From: Clavulina sp. PMI_390
Taxonomy: Eukaryota; Basidiomycota; Agaricomycetes; Cantharellales; Hydnaceae
Assembly (NCBI GenBank): GCA_015039315.1
Contig: WIDE01000007.1
Coordinates: forward strand, 343,213-407,212
DNA: 64,000 nt
Direction: 5' to 3'
A program made the position numbers and the translations under genes. This document shows, in pieces, positions 46,788 to 59,119 of the stretch. The notes under the pieces are model-generated. The model was not told the DNA's origin and made no database searches. It saw only the letters and a list, made by a program, of their open reading frames with translations. Position 1 is the stretch's first letter. Each line of letters starts with the position of its first letter.

Positions 46788-48698
46788 ATGCCTCCCATTC
46801 ACCGTGACGGTGGTTCCGACTATGAAGACGACGACGACGATGATGATCACGATGAGCATCGGCTGAGCAGCAAAGGAAAGGGGAAGGCATCATCCTCTGG
46901 CGCCAAGGGAGGCGCGAAGGATGTGAGTCTGCCTATCCTCGATGCAAGTTTCTCAATTCTTAGCTCCAGCGTTTGGGACATGCTGCTTCACGTCCATAGC
47001 AAGGATATACGTGGGAAGCGACCTATACAAGAACTTGGGATGAAGTTCAAGAGGACGAAGGAGGGAGCCTTCAGGGTGCTATCGAGGATCTGTTAGCTCG
47101 AGGACGACGACGCCGGTACGTCTGTGTGTCATTCCTATGCACTAACTATCTAAACCCATATATCTAACCTCATAATATGACACAGGCTACTTCAGCCCAC
47201 GGGCGCCATTCGCCGAACTATCATCCGACATCTCGTCCTCTTGCTCGACCTCTCGACATCCATGACTGACAAAGACATGCGACCGTCTCGTTTCGAGCTT
47301 GTGCTCCAGTGCTCTAGAGACTTCATCGTTGAATGGTTTGATCAAAATCCGCTTGGACAGATCGGCATTATTGGTATGAGGGGAGGGCTTGGCGAGAGGA
47401 TATGCGAAATGACTGGTATGTTGATTTTGTGCGCTGTGGTCATCGCTTTCTTTCATGGTGGTGGTTAACCTGGTGTCGCGCTCTCATCACTATCCCAGGA
47501 AATCCTCAAGATGCGCTAAAGGCGATTGCTGATAAGCACAAGCTCGAGCCAGATGGGGAGCCAAGTCTACAGAACTCCGTAGAGATGGCGAGAGCAAGCA
47601 TGAGGTGTGTATCCTCGTGCCGGGAGCTGGATATCGCTCGATTTGTGCTAATGGCGATTTTATATCCAATCTCTGCGACTCGTCAATCCTCGTCGGCTCT
47701 CTCGCAGCCACCTTCCATCACACTCGTCAAGAGAGATTCTCATTTTGTTTGGCTCACTTACAACGTGTGATCCGGGCAATGTGCACGATACTGTTCAAGC
47801 CTGTGTGAGCGATGCTATTCGTGTCAATGTAGTTGCTCTCGCCGCAGAGATGAAGATTTGTCGAGATTTTGCTACTAAAACTGGAGGTCAGTCTCAAGTC
47901 GTCTTTTTCGACGGGCGGGATTATCGGGAGGGGCGAACCGTACACTGACTCCACACTCGCAGGGACTTTCGGTGTTGCTTTGAATGAGACCCACTTTAAG
48001 GACCTTGTATTCGAGACTATTCCACCACCTGCCCAGCGACCCACGGCGGCGAGCGTCACAGCAGCTGCCACAGCGGCGGCAGCGAATGGGACCCGCACTC
48101 CCGCTTCAGGTGCTGCTGCCAGTGCGGCTTCGTCCCAAACCTCAGAGCTTCTTATCATGGGGTTCCCAACACAGATCCCACCGTCAGCTCCGCCAAGTCT
48201 ATGTGTCTGTCACACAGAGCTCAAGCGGCAAGGGTACATCTGCCCGCGTTGCTCAGCCAAGCTGTGTGATGTGCCGACAGACTGCGATCTCTGTGGGCTG
48301 ATGATTGTGAGCTCTCCTCATCTGGCACGCAGTTACCACCATTTGTTCCCAGTGCAACCATTCCTGGTCCAGTGAGTACAGGTTTCTCTCAGTCGATCGA
48401 TCTCATGCGTGAAAGATTTCTTTCGACGACGCATTGGATTCAACGAACGAGCTGACTGATTTGCAACTTCGTCAATTCACTCAGGTCCACGATAACGGAT
48501 GGCGCATCTCCGACGTGTGCATCTTGCTCAATGCCATTTGTGGTTCCTCGGCAGACCGCCCTCGATGGTGCAAATATGGAAGGCATCAGCCCCGTTGGGA
48601 GATACCGTTGCCCTGAGCAATGTGGCAAGGATTTTTGTGCAGAGTGTGACGAGTTTATTCATACTGTTCTGCATGTCTGCCCTGGATGTACTTCGTAG
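46788..48698 (+). CDS. SSL1: TFIIH core subunit p44 (SSL1)
   Basis: Structural and regulatory subunit of TFIIH that stimulates the XPD/Rad3 helicase in transcription initiation and nucleotide excision repair. ATG 46788 begins MPPIHRDGGSDYEDDDDDDD, an acidic tail. The von Willebrand A domain reads IRRTIIRHLVLLLDLSTSMT, DFIVEWFDQNPLGQIGIIGM and FGSLTTCDPGNV. The cysteine-rich part has CVCHTELKRQGYICPRCSAK, CDLCGLMIVSSPHLARSYHH and LFPVQPF. The C-terminal ring has ASPTCASCSMPFVVP, RYRCPEQCGKDFCAECDEFI and HTVLHVCPGCTS. Stop 48696-48698. An Ala/Thr-rich insert (ASVTAAATAAAANGTRTPAS) near 48048 is unusual for the family. About seven introns. Confidence 0.94.
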
Positions 48699-49008
48699 CC
48701 AGACCGCTTGGGAAAATTACACGCCCGTAGCAATCTATATTGTGTCCCCATTTTTAGACCTTTTGAGGGAGGGAGAAAATAGCCTTTCTTTATTTTTCCC
48801 CTCGCGGTCGCTGCTTACGTATAAGTGTCGCCCGCAGTCCCAATAAGCGCCGAGGTCAACACATCAACAGTCCAATTACTCTTCATCATCGCCTCTCTGA
48901 CGTTTTTACTCGCCTGCTCTATCCACTCCTTATCCTACTATTATCTCTGGTCTACTATAATCGACACCCCCTTCTGTCTCCTAGCGGTGTAAAAACCAGA
49001 GTGCCACG
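48699..49008. other. Intergenic between SSL1 and the Cys-rich membrane protein
   Basis: 310 bp of SSL1 3' flank and promoter; nothing else seen. Confidence 0.5.
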
Positions 49009-50476
49009 ATGCTCTCCGCCGCGCTCGTCGCTCTCGTCTCGCTCTCATCAACAGTCCTCGCCGCCGGGACAGGCAACTTCTCCTCGCCCTGCCTGCAATC
49101 CAACAACCGACTGTCGTTCGGGACGTACCAGCTCTCATCAGACTGCGAGTCCGAGTTCTACTGCTCGGACAATGCGACGTGTGCGTACAAGGGGTGCCGC
49201 CGAGAGGTATTCCCGTTCGGCTACCCGGCGAGCGCGACGCTGCCTCCGTATTGCGCAAAGGGCACGTTCTGCCCCGACGAGGAGGACCAGTGCTTGCCCT
49301 TGCTGGCGGTGGACAGCCCCTGTCAGCTCAATCGCGATGGTGCGTATTTTCGTTTTTGCTACATTCTGGTAGAATGGGCACGCGGAGGACTGCACTGATA
49401 CTTCCCTCCGCTTCTCTGGCACGACTAGACCAGTGCGCCCCACCGGACGACTGGAAGACTCTGTCTGGTCCGAGGAACACTAATGGTTCTGTTTGCATCA
49501 ATTTCACTTGCATGTACGTCCGACCGTGCCCGCCAGAATGCTATATATATAGCAACGCGACACTGACATCCTCGGCGACTATCTGGCCCATCTGATGCGC
49601 TTCTAGGTACGCGAATGCGACGTTAGGCACTGCTTGTGAAATTGAGAATATGCCTTATGTGGTGTATGATCAGGTCGGCGGGAAGGAGTATGTCACTATC
49701 ATGTCGAGGTGGGTCCCACATCATCATTCTCAGTCAAGTTGGGGCCGTCTGAATCTAACCATGTATCACCATCTAATTCTAGGGACAACTGTGCAAACAA
49801 CCTCTACTGTGACGGGACTCAGAAGCAATGCCTGCAACAAAAGTCGCTCGCTGCGACCTGCGTGGCTGACAAGGAGTGCGTCCCACCTACTTATGTCCAT
49901 CTTCGAGTGATTTAAGTAATAACTGCTCTGATATTTAGGTGCGCGTCACTGAACTGCAACACTGCTGGTAAATGTGACAACGCGGCGAGCGCAGTCAAGC
50001 ACGTTGCTACGTGGGTATTCATTGTTGTTGGCGCGGCGATCCTCGGTAGTACGTATTTTTTGAGCTACATCCCAGCACTCACGACCTGACTATTGATCTC
50101 TGTGCTCTATTCGTCCCCCTTAGCCATGATTGCCTTGATGGTAACGCTCTTCTTCTTCCACCAAAAGACCCGCAAGGCCGAGACCGAGAAGCGTGCTCAG
50201 TACTGGCGCGAGCAAGAAGCGTTCCGCAACAACATTCTCTCACTGCGAGAACAGGCCCGGGCATCCACGGTATCGCTTCCCCGCGGCGGCGAGTACCAGG
50301 ACTACCCTGAGAGCACGTCTTCTCGGCCGATGTTGTATTCTGCCACCAAGTCTTCTGGGCTTAGGAATAACTACGACAACACGGATGCGGACAGCATGGA
50401 GGAGTCCTTGGTCCCTCACGGCAATGACGATGACGATTATAACGGAAGGAGAAGGAACGCGCCACGGAGGGTTTGA
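49009..50476 (+). CDS. Cys-rich type I membrane protein
   Basis: Signal peptide MLSAALVALVSLSSTVLAAG, then an ectodomain with many paired cysteines (SDCESEFYCSDNATCAYKGC, YCAKGTFCPDEEDQCLPLL, DNCANNLYCDGTQKQCLQQK, CVADKECASLNCNTAGKCDN). Its spacing recalls dickkopf/EGF-like disulfide knots. One membrane span, WVFIVVGAAILGTMIALMVT, and a charged coiled-coil-like tail (HQKTRKAETEKRAQYWREQE) end at RRRNAPRRV. Introns near 49340-49430, 49514-49604, 49708-49782, 49877-49938 and 50049-50124. Proteins of this type are widespread in Agaricomycetes but have no assigned role. Probably in the plasma membrane or secretory pathway. Confidence 0.75.
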
Positions 50477-50985
50477 GTAAAGCTGCCAGTTCTTTGTAGA
50501 CCGCCGTTGCTGCCACATTTTTGGACCTGCCGAACTTGGTAATGGCTCTGCTTGGTTGACTCTTGCTGCTGCGCTTTGCAGTCCACCATTGACTTCGCCG
50601 CCCCTAAATTGGACTTTCTGATCCCCGTTTTTTTTACCCATTACGTCTTGTGACGAGCTGGCCCTTTGATTCTCGGACATGATGTTGTCTACCCCGCTCG
50701 TATCGTATTGCTATATTTCGCGTGTCGCTATCGTTAATACAATATACTATTATTTCTAACCTGTGTGCGTAATTCGTCATGAAACGTTTTGCAGTGTTAT
50801 GTGAAAAGGAGAGGGAGTTCTCAAAATGGCGGATCCTGAAAAGCTGCTGCCAGCTCAGCCAAACAGCCAAACAACGTCACAATTAGCCTCCAACTTGGTC
50901 CGCGTCACGCTTCTCTCTGTTCCGCCTTCAGTCCAACACCGGTGCACGCCATTGCAGCTATTTTCAATACTAGGGCCTGTGCCGT
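50477..50985. other. Intergenic upstream of the NPF-motif gene
   Basis: Flank of 0.5 kb. An ATG at 50826 (MADPEKLLPAQPNSQ) could be a first exon joined in frame to 50974 through a weak GTCCGC donor; otherwise nothing seen. Confidence 0.4.
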
Positions 50986-52833
50986 ATGATCCACTCGTCG
51001 ATACCGAGGGGTGCAGTGCGGATACGAGACGACGACGACGACGTCGAAGATCGTCCTGATCCACAACGGTTCATCGACTCGACCCTGGCAGACCCTGTTA
51101 CACCCACCACTGCAACTGGAGCTGGCTGGTCGGAGGATGCACCTCTAAGAACCGCCTCGCCCGACGCCATCTCCCCTGTCTCCCCCGGTCCACCGTCAAC
51201 GGCGGCCAAGTGGAAGGGTAAAGGCAAAGCGGTTGACCGCGACTACACTACGGGTTCCGCCTCGGCACATGGCCCTGCTATCCTGAGTGCTATGCAAGGA
51301 GAGGGAGTGACACCTGGCATCGATTCCGAGAATGCTCTTGCGAGAGCGTCGAGTGCGAGTCCGAATGAGGAGGCGCAGCACACTCTGGTGCCAAGTCGGT
51401 ACCCACCTGCGAGCGAAGAGGCAATTCAAGAAGAGAAAGTCAACGAGGTTAGTTTAGTCTTTCCTACTTTCATCTCCTTTTTACCTCTTCGTCCTCTTTC
51501 TGATTAAGCTTTGTGCCCCCGTGTGATTACTTCGCCATATTGGCTCTATTGTTGGTGGCCACTGACGTCTTCGTTGCTATTAACGGCCCTTCTCCTCTCC
51601 ACACTCGTTTTGCCGACCCTAATGCGCACCATCCCCCCTCTCTCGACACTGCACTTTTACGACCGACATGTATTCCGCGATACTGTAGACTTTGGCTCGA
51701 TGGGAGCAGCTTGAACGTCAGCGGCGGAAGTCAGCCCGAGAGGCTTCCCGCGAGCAGGAGCGAGCTTCACAGCGCCATTCCCTCCTCCGCTCCAGCATCG
51801 ACAGTCACAAGCAATCTCTCGATGCCACTGGGTCATCGATCACTCCCCAGGCACGATCGAGGACTTCTACTGGTTCTGGTTCAGGAACCGGGGTCGTTGG
51901 AGGCGGCGATATCGCTCGCCGAGGTTCGCTGTTCTGGAGCAGTGCGAAAAGGAAGCCGACTGGCTCCAAGCCTCTCTCGATGGATGGAGATGTTGACGGC
52001 ACTATCCCGGAGAGCGAGGAACTGGCGGTTGTGCAGCCGGACAGCATAGATTCGAGAAAAGATGGGTTCATGGCGCGACAGAGGCAGCATAGACCTGCCC
52101 GCTCCGTCGACTCACACAAATCTGATTCATCCGTTGCAACCGTTACGCCCGCTGGTGTCAACGATGCTCCTTCATCCCCTATTACTCCTACCAATGCTTC
52201 TTCCTCTACTCCCGCCACAAAGAACCCATTTGCTGATACGCAATCCGCTGTGCCCACTCGGAAGCCTTCGTCGAGTGCAAAGGGGAAAGAGCCCATGCGG
52301 ACACCGTCCACGAGCTCAAATCCCTTCGCAGACTCTAAATCCTCGACACAATCATATGCTGACACTGGAGATGAGCCATATGGCGAGGACGAGGATCTGA
52401 TGCGGCCCACTGTGACTCACCCACCTACGGCTGGTGCGCTTGGGATTGCGCGCCCGGAACGATACCCTACTCCTAAACCACTAGGACTGCCTCTTACAGC
52501 CATACACGATGAGCTAGCACGCGAAGAGGCAGAAAGGGGTGCTACTGGTGGTGGTGGTGCTCATGAGGCGCAGGCGCCTTCGGCAGCACGGAGGCAGCGA
52601 GTAGATGAGTTTGAGGAAGATGATGATAATGGACCAGCGGAAGAGGGCAGGTGGTGGACAGATTGGCTGTGTGGGTGCAGGGAGGGACCTAACCGAGGTG
52701 GTGATAACCAGGTACGTTTTTGGACTAGGTTTCTCTCATTCGTTGTGTGGGGTGTGCAGGGAGGGCTGACGAAAAAAAAACGCTCGTATTCATCGTCACT
52801 TCATAGGCTGGAAAGACTAATCCCTTCGAATAA
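50986..52833 (+). CDS. Disordered NPF-motif protein (possible endocytic adaptor)
   Basis: ATG 50986 begins MIHSSIPRGAVRIRDDDDDV. The protein is mostly low complexity. Exon 1 ends EEKVNE; after an intron of about 240 nt comes TLARWEQLERQRRKSAREAS, a basic helical stretch. Further on are NPFADTQ and SNPFADSK, and a tryptophan/cysteine segment GRWWTDWLCGCREGP. The last intron (about 52711-52807) joins to AGKTNPFE and TAA at 52831-52833. Three Asn-Pro-Phe motifs, one at the very C-terminus, are the hallmark of ligands for EH domains in endocytosis; this is a motif-based inference. The CCxW-type segment could be lipid-modified. A start at 50826 is possible. Confidence 0.6.
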
Positions 52834-54209
52834 TCGCCCCTCAGTGAGAAAAGCGAGGCACCCGCTCTCTCGCTCCCTAATGCTCTCCTTCATTCCGCTT
52901 TCGGCAAAACTGCCACAGCTTTCTTCTTGTATCGCTCCACGTTGGTCTTTGACCCCCTTTCACGAACTACTCTTGTCGTATCGGACTTCTTGATACTGTT
53001 ACTTCCCGAAGACTAATACGTTTTTCTTTTGCCTCTTGCACAAATTGGCGACTCTGTTAATGAGGTCAAGAACATGTATAACATTGTTGGACTGGCTCAT
53101 CTTTTTCAAGTAAACCATGAATCATTCTATGCTACGGACAGCTGCTATTCAATTGTGGGATAGGCTATGCCATTGAAGAAGGTGACTTCTCGATGCTCGC
53201 TAGAGATTCTCTTCATCCTAACAGTTTGAATGGAAAATGGAGGATGCCTAGTGAGTAATCCCTGACATATTTCGTGGGGAGAGTGCACCATCTGATTTTG
53301 TATCGTCAGGGGCATTCTGCTGGCTTGGGGTGATTCTAGCCGAGCAATGTACGTATCACATTCTGGCGCAGGATCTACATGCATCTGCTTGTCCTGAAGG
53401 ATATCTTGGAGCTCTTTCACGACCATTCAAGCGCATTAGAGAGTTCTGTTGCGACATTGACTCGTCTTGAGCAATCGCCCTGTGACCTGGTCAATTCGCT
53501 GAACTAGCCGCTCTTCTGGTCCTGTTTCCTACTCAATCCCCAGTTGACTTGAACTGACTGTCGTTGACGATATTAAATTCGCCAGACCCGAATAGACGAA
53601 TCTGGGCGCTGTGCTCAAACTCTCGCCAGCAGCTCCAGCTACTAGGGTGATTTGGTGGAGGGAGAAACACGTCGAGTTCCGAGGGTCTGCCACCGAACTT
53701 TTTTAGATAGAGGATGGGGGTGAAAGGCAAGTCTCAAGTTGCTTCCCTAGCAGAGCACTGACTAATCCCTTGTTCGCCTCCAGATATCGCTAGCCGAGAA
53801 GAGCCTAAATTTCACATACTTGCCATGGCAGCAATTCTACGGCAGGAAGGATTTGGTTCCCCGAGCGTTTCCAAACGGGGCTCGCCGCAATTCCCGGATT
53901 TTCAGTCGGGGACGGGATCCCCCTCTGGTGTGGCGCTTTTGTTCAACTGATTACTCTTTTAGCTTCGCTTCCCAATCGGGTGCCTGGCTCACGTAGGCTC
54001 AATTCTCGCTCTGCCTCATGTGACGACCTGGGTGGCTTCGTCCGATTCTGTATATGCCAGCCCGGACGGTCCTTTCCGACCATGAGCTAAATGGGGTCTC
54101 GTTCCTGGAATTGATTCGATTTCTACATAAGCTACTCTTGCCATTGCCTTAGTTTGTTTCCCCCATCTTGATCTTGCTTCCCTTCACCCCACATCTCAGA
54201 AACCACACC
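52834..54209. other. Duplicated non-coding region, unit 1
   Basis: From about 52960 (CTACTCTTGTCGTATCGGAC) this region matches 55496 onward, including AAGAACATGTATAACATTGT near 53070 and 55605 and TGTGGGATAGGCTAT. Both units keep an intron-like segment (GTGAGTAATCCCTGACATAT ... CGTCAG near 53250-53310), so a decayed exon pair may lie here. No open frame supports a gene. Confidence 0.55.
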
Positions 54210-55385
54210 ATGGGTATCAACTACGTCGACAATGCTGCCGGGCGCGGAGGTAAGGAACCAATTCTTTCATTATATAAGACCACACCCTGATTGCCTTCCT
54301 CACCATCCCTTGCGTAGCCGAGCTCGACTCCGAGGGGAGAGCGCTAAGCCAATCCGTTCGACAGTTAGAACACGAACGTGATCTATACCTCGAGCGCAAT
54401 CGTATGGTCAGGGAGGGGTTCGAGGCTGACTTCCGCGCTCGCCTCGATGCCGCGTTCGAGAGCCTTTATCAAATGACAGTGGCTACCCTCGATTGCACTG
54501 ACGAAGAACTTAACGCGACTGAGCTCACGCCTCGCGCAAATGATGTCGTCCACCGCATCCGTTTGACGGCAGAAGCGTTTCATGCTCTGAACGAAGCTGC
54601 GAAGGCCACGCTCGATGAGCTGCACAACGAGAGCGGGGGAATCGTGGTTTGGGAGACTCAACTATCTGGTGTTCGCCAATCTATCATGAAGTTCCGGGAT
54701 TTCGTAGGCCATGACCTCGAGGCGGTCTGTAGGATGCAAGACGATTTTTCGAGGGAGTATGAGAACGCAGATAGAGAGTTTCATGAGTGCGACCAGAAAA
54801 TAAGGCAGTGGAATGAATTGGTACGTAGCCCATTCTTCGAAATGCACGATCCGTATATTCACAACAGGAATGTGTTGCATACTAATTCACAATACTCATT
54901 GGTAGAATTTCCTCGAGAAGACCTTGGTCGAGAACGCCGAAGAACGATACGGTTCGGGGAGAAACAATGCCGAGGAGACCCGTAATAGGCTTCGCCAACC
55001 CCTCGACCACCTGCGGGAGCTACGCGCAAAGATGGAGCAAGTTGCCCACGACATGGACTCAATTCTGAACGAAATGAGGACCGGTTTCGACGGCGCCCAA
55101 GCGGACCAGCATCGTGTTTCCAGTGCGAGGTCAGCCGCAACCGAGGTCTACGCCAAGACATGCGAGCTTGAACAATTCCTGGTCAACCGGGAGATCGAGC
55201 TTAGTGTCGAGGCTGCTGTCCGACAAATACTTCAGATAGTCCACTGCGCGACCGAGGCTGTGGACTCGGAGGGGCACGCAAGACGGTTCAAGGCCCTAAT
55301 CATGAGAGAAGTGGTGCAGAAATATGGAGAACAGAGGGCCGAGGAGCTCATGCCAACAGCCAGCGGAGAAGTATCTCGAGCTTGA
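54210..55385 (+). CDS. Coiled-coil protein of unknown function, tandem copy 1
   Basis: Exons 54210-54249, 54318-54820 and 54906-55385; 340 residues, frame kept. MGINYVDNAAGRGAELDSEG starts a highly charged, helical protein: ERDLYLERNRMVREGFEADF, CTDEELNATELTPRANDVVH, EYENADREFHECDQKIRQWN, LRELRAKMEQVAHDMDSILN and EVVQKYGEQRAEEL. No signal peptide, membrane span or known enzyme motif is seen. Exon 2 has exactly the same length (503 nt) as in copy 2, and the first exon is also equal (40 nt). The helical-bundle appearance recalls pore-forming or BAR-like folds, but I would not assign either. Confidence 0.72.
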
Positions 55386-56311
55386 CTTCTAGTTTTATCA
55401 GTGTACGAATCTTGTGGTATGAGGTCTGTTACCTTGAAAATGCAGTAGCGGTGGCCACGGCGCGTCTCTACAACTGGCATTTCTCTCGAGAACCACTACT
55501 CTTGTCGTATCGGACTTGATACTGCTACTTCGTTCCCAAGACTAACACTTTTTTTTTCTTTTTGCTCAGCCTCTTGACTTCATTAACAGGGTCGCTAATT
55601 TGTGCAAGAACATGTATAACATTGTTGGGCTGGCTCATCTTTTTTCCAAGTAAACCATGAATTGTTGTAACATTCTGTGCGACAAATGGCTCCTGTTCAG
55701 TTGTGGGATAGGCTATATCAATGCAGGAGATGACTTTCGACGCTCAATAGAGATCTTGATTATCCTTACATCTCGAATGAGCGATACTCGGTGAAGGACG
55801 CCTGGTGGGTAACTCTTATCTATATTTCGTGGCTGGAGTCTACTTACTGATCTCGTATTCTCAGGGGCATTTTGCTAGCCGAACAGTGTATGCGTCACGT
55901 CCCGATGCCTGATCTGCGTGCATCTACTCGACCTGAAAACTTTCGAGAGGTCCCTCACGACAATTAAAACGCATGAGAAAGTTTTAGCTTGACATTGACT
56001 CGTTTTGAGCATTGCCCTGTAACATCGTCGGCTCTGTGAACTGGCCACTCTTCTGCCCCTGGTTCCTACTCGGTCCCCTATTGACCTGAATGGATCGTGA
56101 GTAAGGATATTAATTCTCCAGCCTGCCGTGGACGAACCTGGTTGCTGACCTCCGACTCGGCAAACACTGCTCCGGAGTGATCTATCCGCCAATTCACTGG
56201 ACAAGGAATTGCCGCTCGAACTGGGCCCGCGTTTGCTATAATACCGCCGTTGTGCCTACCGGATGTTCTTATTCCTCATATTGTTCTTCCCCTCTCCCCA
56301 GAAAAAACACC
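55386..56311. other. Duplicated non-coding region, unit 2
   Basis: 3' flank of copy 1, then sequence from about 55496 that matches 52960-54209 with small indels. Upstream flank of copy 2. No gene seen. Confidence 0.55.
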
Positions 56312-57462
56312 ATGGTTGTCAACTACATTGACAACCCTGTTGGACGCGCAGGTGGGGAGAGCAGTCGCTTCATTATTCAATACTCGAGTCTGAATACCTT
56401 ATTTGTTGCCCCATGGCCCAGCTGAGCTCGATGCTGAGAGCCGAATGCTTCGCGAAAACGCACGAGGCTACCCAACTCTGCATAGCCGTTGGCTTGGACG
56501 CTATCGTACTAATGTCAAGAAGTTCGAGGCCAGTTTCCACCTCCGCCTTGGCGGTGCCTTCAAGAGCCTCCAGCAACTGACGGCAGCCATTCTCGAATGC
56601 ACCGATGAGGAGCTCAATGCGGTCGTCCTTGCACCCCACGCGAGCGATGTTGTCCGACACATTCGTTTAGCCACAGAAGCGTTCCGTGTGTTGAGTCAAA
56701 CTGCGACGGCCACGCTCGCCGAGCTATGCGACGAGAGCCAGAGCGTCATGGCTTGGGAGACTCGGTTCTATCGTATCAGGGATTCTATTCCCGCTTTCCA
56801 CCAATCAGTTTGGACCGAGCTCGAGTCGGTCGCAAGAACGGAAAAGGGTTACGAGCACGAGTTTAATCTAGCAAAGGGGAAATACGAGGAGTACGACAGG
56901 AAGATCGTGGAATGGGACCGGATGGTATGTCCTGAATTCGTCCCCATGCAATATTGATTTCTCTACTAGGGATGGAGGTCCTTATGGTCTCCGTTTGTAG
57001 AGCGTTTTTGAGCGAGTGTTCGCGACGAACGCACGCATAGAGTACGGTCCAGCGAGAGACGTTGCGGAAGTGAACCTCAACATCACCCACCAGCAGCACA
57101 TACAAATGCGGGACCTGCGCGAGAAGATGGAGCAGATTGCCAGAGACATTGAACCCGTTCTAGACGAACCGAGAATAGATTTTCACAGCGCTCGGGTGGA
57201 AGAGCATCGTGTTATCGACGCGAAGAAAGCTGCAATGGAGTTATTTTCGAAGACGTGCCAGCTCGAGAACTTCCTTCTCAGTCGGGAAATCGAATTCAGC
57301 GTGGAGGACGCCGTCCGATATATCCTTCAGATAGTCTATTGCGTTATTGGGGTGGTGGATTCGGACGTTCATGTGAAGCGCTTCAAGGCGCAAATCATGG
57401 GAGAAGTAGTGCAGAAATACGGAGAGAAGCGTGCCGAGGAGCTCAAGCAAACGAGGAAGTAG
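56312..57462 (+). CDS. Coiled-coil protein of unknown function, tandem copy 2
   Basis: Exons 56312-56351, 56422-56924 and 57001-57462; 334 residues. It is collinear with copy 1: MVVNYIDNPVGRAAELDAES, CTDEELNAVVLAPHASDVVR, GKYEEYDRKIVEWDRM, LREKMEQIARDIEPVLDEPR, CQLENFLLSREIEFSVEDAV and GEVVQKYGEKRAEELKQTRK. The segment after AESRM differs strongly from copy 1 (RENARGYPTLHSRW against SQSVRQLEHERDLYLE), whereas the rest aligns well. The C-terminus is slightly shorter. Both frames are open, so both may be expressed. Function unknown. Confidence 0.72.
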
Positions 57463-59119
57463 CTTGAATTCGACATTTAGTTTTGTTTGGCGTACGGGGT
57501 TGGTGGTAGTACTGACTTTTTTGCCCTTGAATAGCAGCATATTTACACATGGCGTTTCACTCGAGACCAACAGGAGTGCGTGTTGTTATCATCTCTTGTC
57601 ACAACTGATGATATTAGCCCATGAACCTCGTCCGAAAGGATCGATATTCATAAGAGGCCGAGTGAAGTATTGCTATTAGCCTTCATCGAATAGTGGACTC
57701 CACACTTAGGACATCGTCAAACTGATCCCTGTAGTACTCTAGAGCCGAGCGAGGACCACTAGCTGCCGATGTGCACATCACGCTCCAGGGAGAATGAATG
57801 AATAACGCCAAGTCGGTGCTGGTTCCTCAGACGTAAGAGCTGCTCACCGGCTATAAAAACTTGCCCGCGAGTTGACAAGATAAGGAGGACGAGAGGATTT
57901 CAGTTAACCGCGCGGCAATATATACACGAGGCACATCATATTGTGGTATTATAACGACCTAAATAGACTAGACCCCGCTGGCACACCAGTTTGGCCAAGG
58001 AAACATGGTAGAACCAGAAAATATTGAACGGCAGGAAAGCATTCTGATTCAGGTATGTAAGAGCAGCGACGATCCGCCCAGGTTACAAGAAAATGAAGTG
58101 GAAAAGGAAATACCAGCCCTCATGAGGCAAATGGATTGCCACCAATGAGAAAGCTGGAAGGAGCCTTGAGGCTTGAGTGATCAGGAATGACGAAGCAACG
58201 AAGGGGATCTCAAGGTGTTGAATAGGGTGTTCTCAGATCAGAAGCCGTTGTACAGCTGCTCCCAGAGGGAAAAACCGTTACGGTCATGCAGATGCGGAGG
58301 GAGTCAGACCTGTTACAGTCGAGCCCCACAGTGTTTAAGACCGGGGGCCAGGGGCCACGCGGAGCGCGATGGTCTTCAAGACGCTACGAGAGTTGTACAA
58401 TGGAACGCACTCGTTGCGCTTGAGCGACAGGGGTGGGAGAAGTCTCGACTGTCTTGCCACTAACGAGACACGCCAACAGCGAATCGACACTGAAAACGCT
58501 AAGGGTATCTACTCGTGATGCGGGTCAAGGCCTAGAGCCAGAGTCGGTGACTGCTGGCCTATCAGCCTATCGCGAAACGAGCCCAGGGCAAGCTGGCGCC
58601 GACGCACCGACAACCAACCACACACCGATTCACCAAGACACTTGATCAATCAATGGCAAGATCCCACCTTGTCTTTGAAGGGTCATACGACTAGGCTCTC
58701 GGCACCGTGTGGTTGATTACTCTGGTACGCGCGGCGAGGGTGGTGGGAGGAGGTGGGAGGTAGAGAATAAGATGTGAATCCCACGCCCAATATATGTACC
58801 TCCGAACAGTCCTAAGCAGCAGTTTCATCTCGCATCAACCTTCGTGGTGCATCAATGGAGGAGAAGGGAAGCTGGCTAGCCTTATTCATGGTCATATTGA
58901 CAATGGTGTCCACAGTTACAATGGAGCAGCAGTCTGGAAGTGGCTTCTGCATGCTGTGGAGAATGGGACGATTAATTGGACGTAGGCTGGCATTTAAGGG
59001 CAGAATTCCTCAACGTAGTGAGTGAATAACGACTCCAATAGGACGAGTACTAGTATGGTATCAATGTTAAGCAAACCAAGAGATAGATAGCGTGCAGCCA
59101 TGCAGATGAGAATAACCCG
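57463..59119. other. 1.66-kb region without a supported gene
   Basis: 3' flank of copy 2, then sequence with only short open frames (the longest is about 80 codons). A short ATG exon with a good donor (58005-58052, MVEPENIERQESILIQ then GTATGT) has no convincing partner exon. No tRNA-like cloverleaf noticed. Confidence 0.45.

Noticed and set aside
51805..52410. 201-codon minus-strand open frame
   Set aside because: Antisense shadow of the Ser/Pro-rich exon of the NPF-motif protein; low-complexity codons make the opposite frame open.
53145..53426. 93-codon minus-strand open frame
   Set aside because: Not kept in the duplicated unit at 55690-55980, so not under coding constraint.
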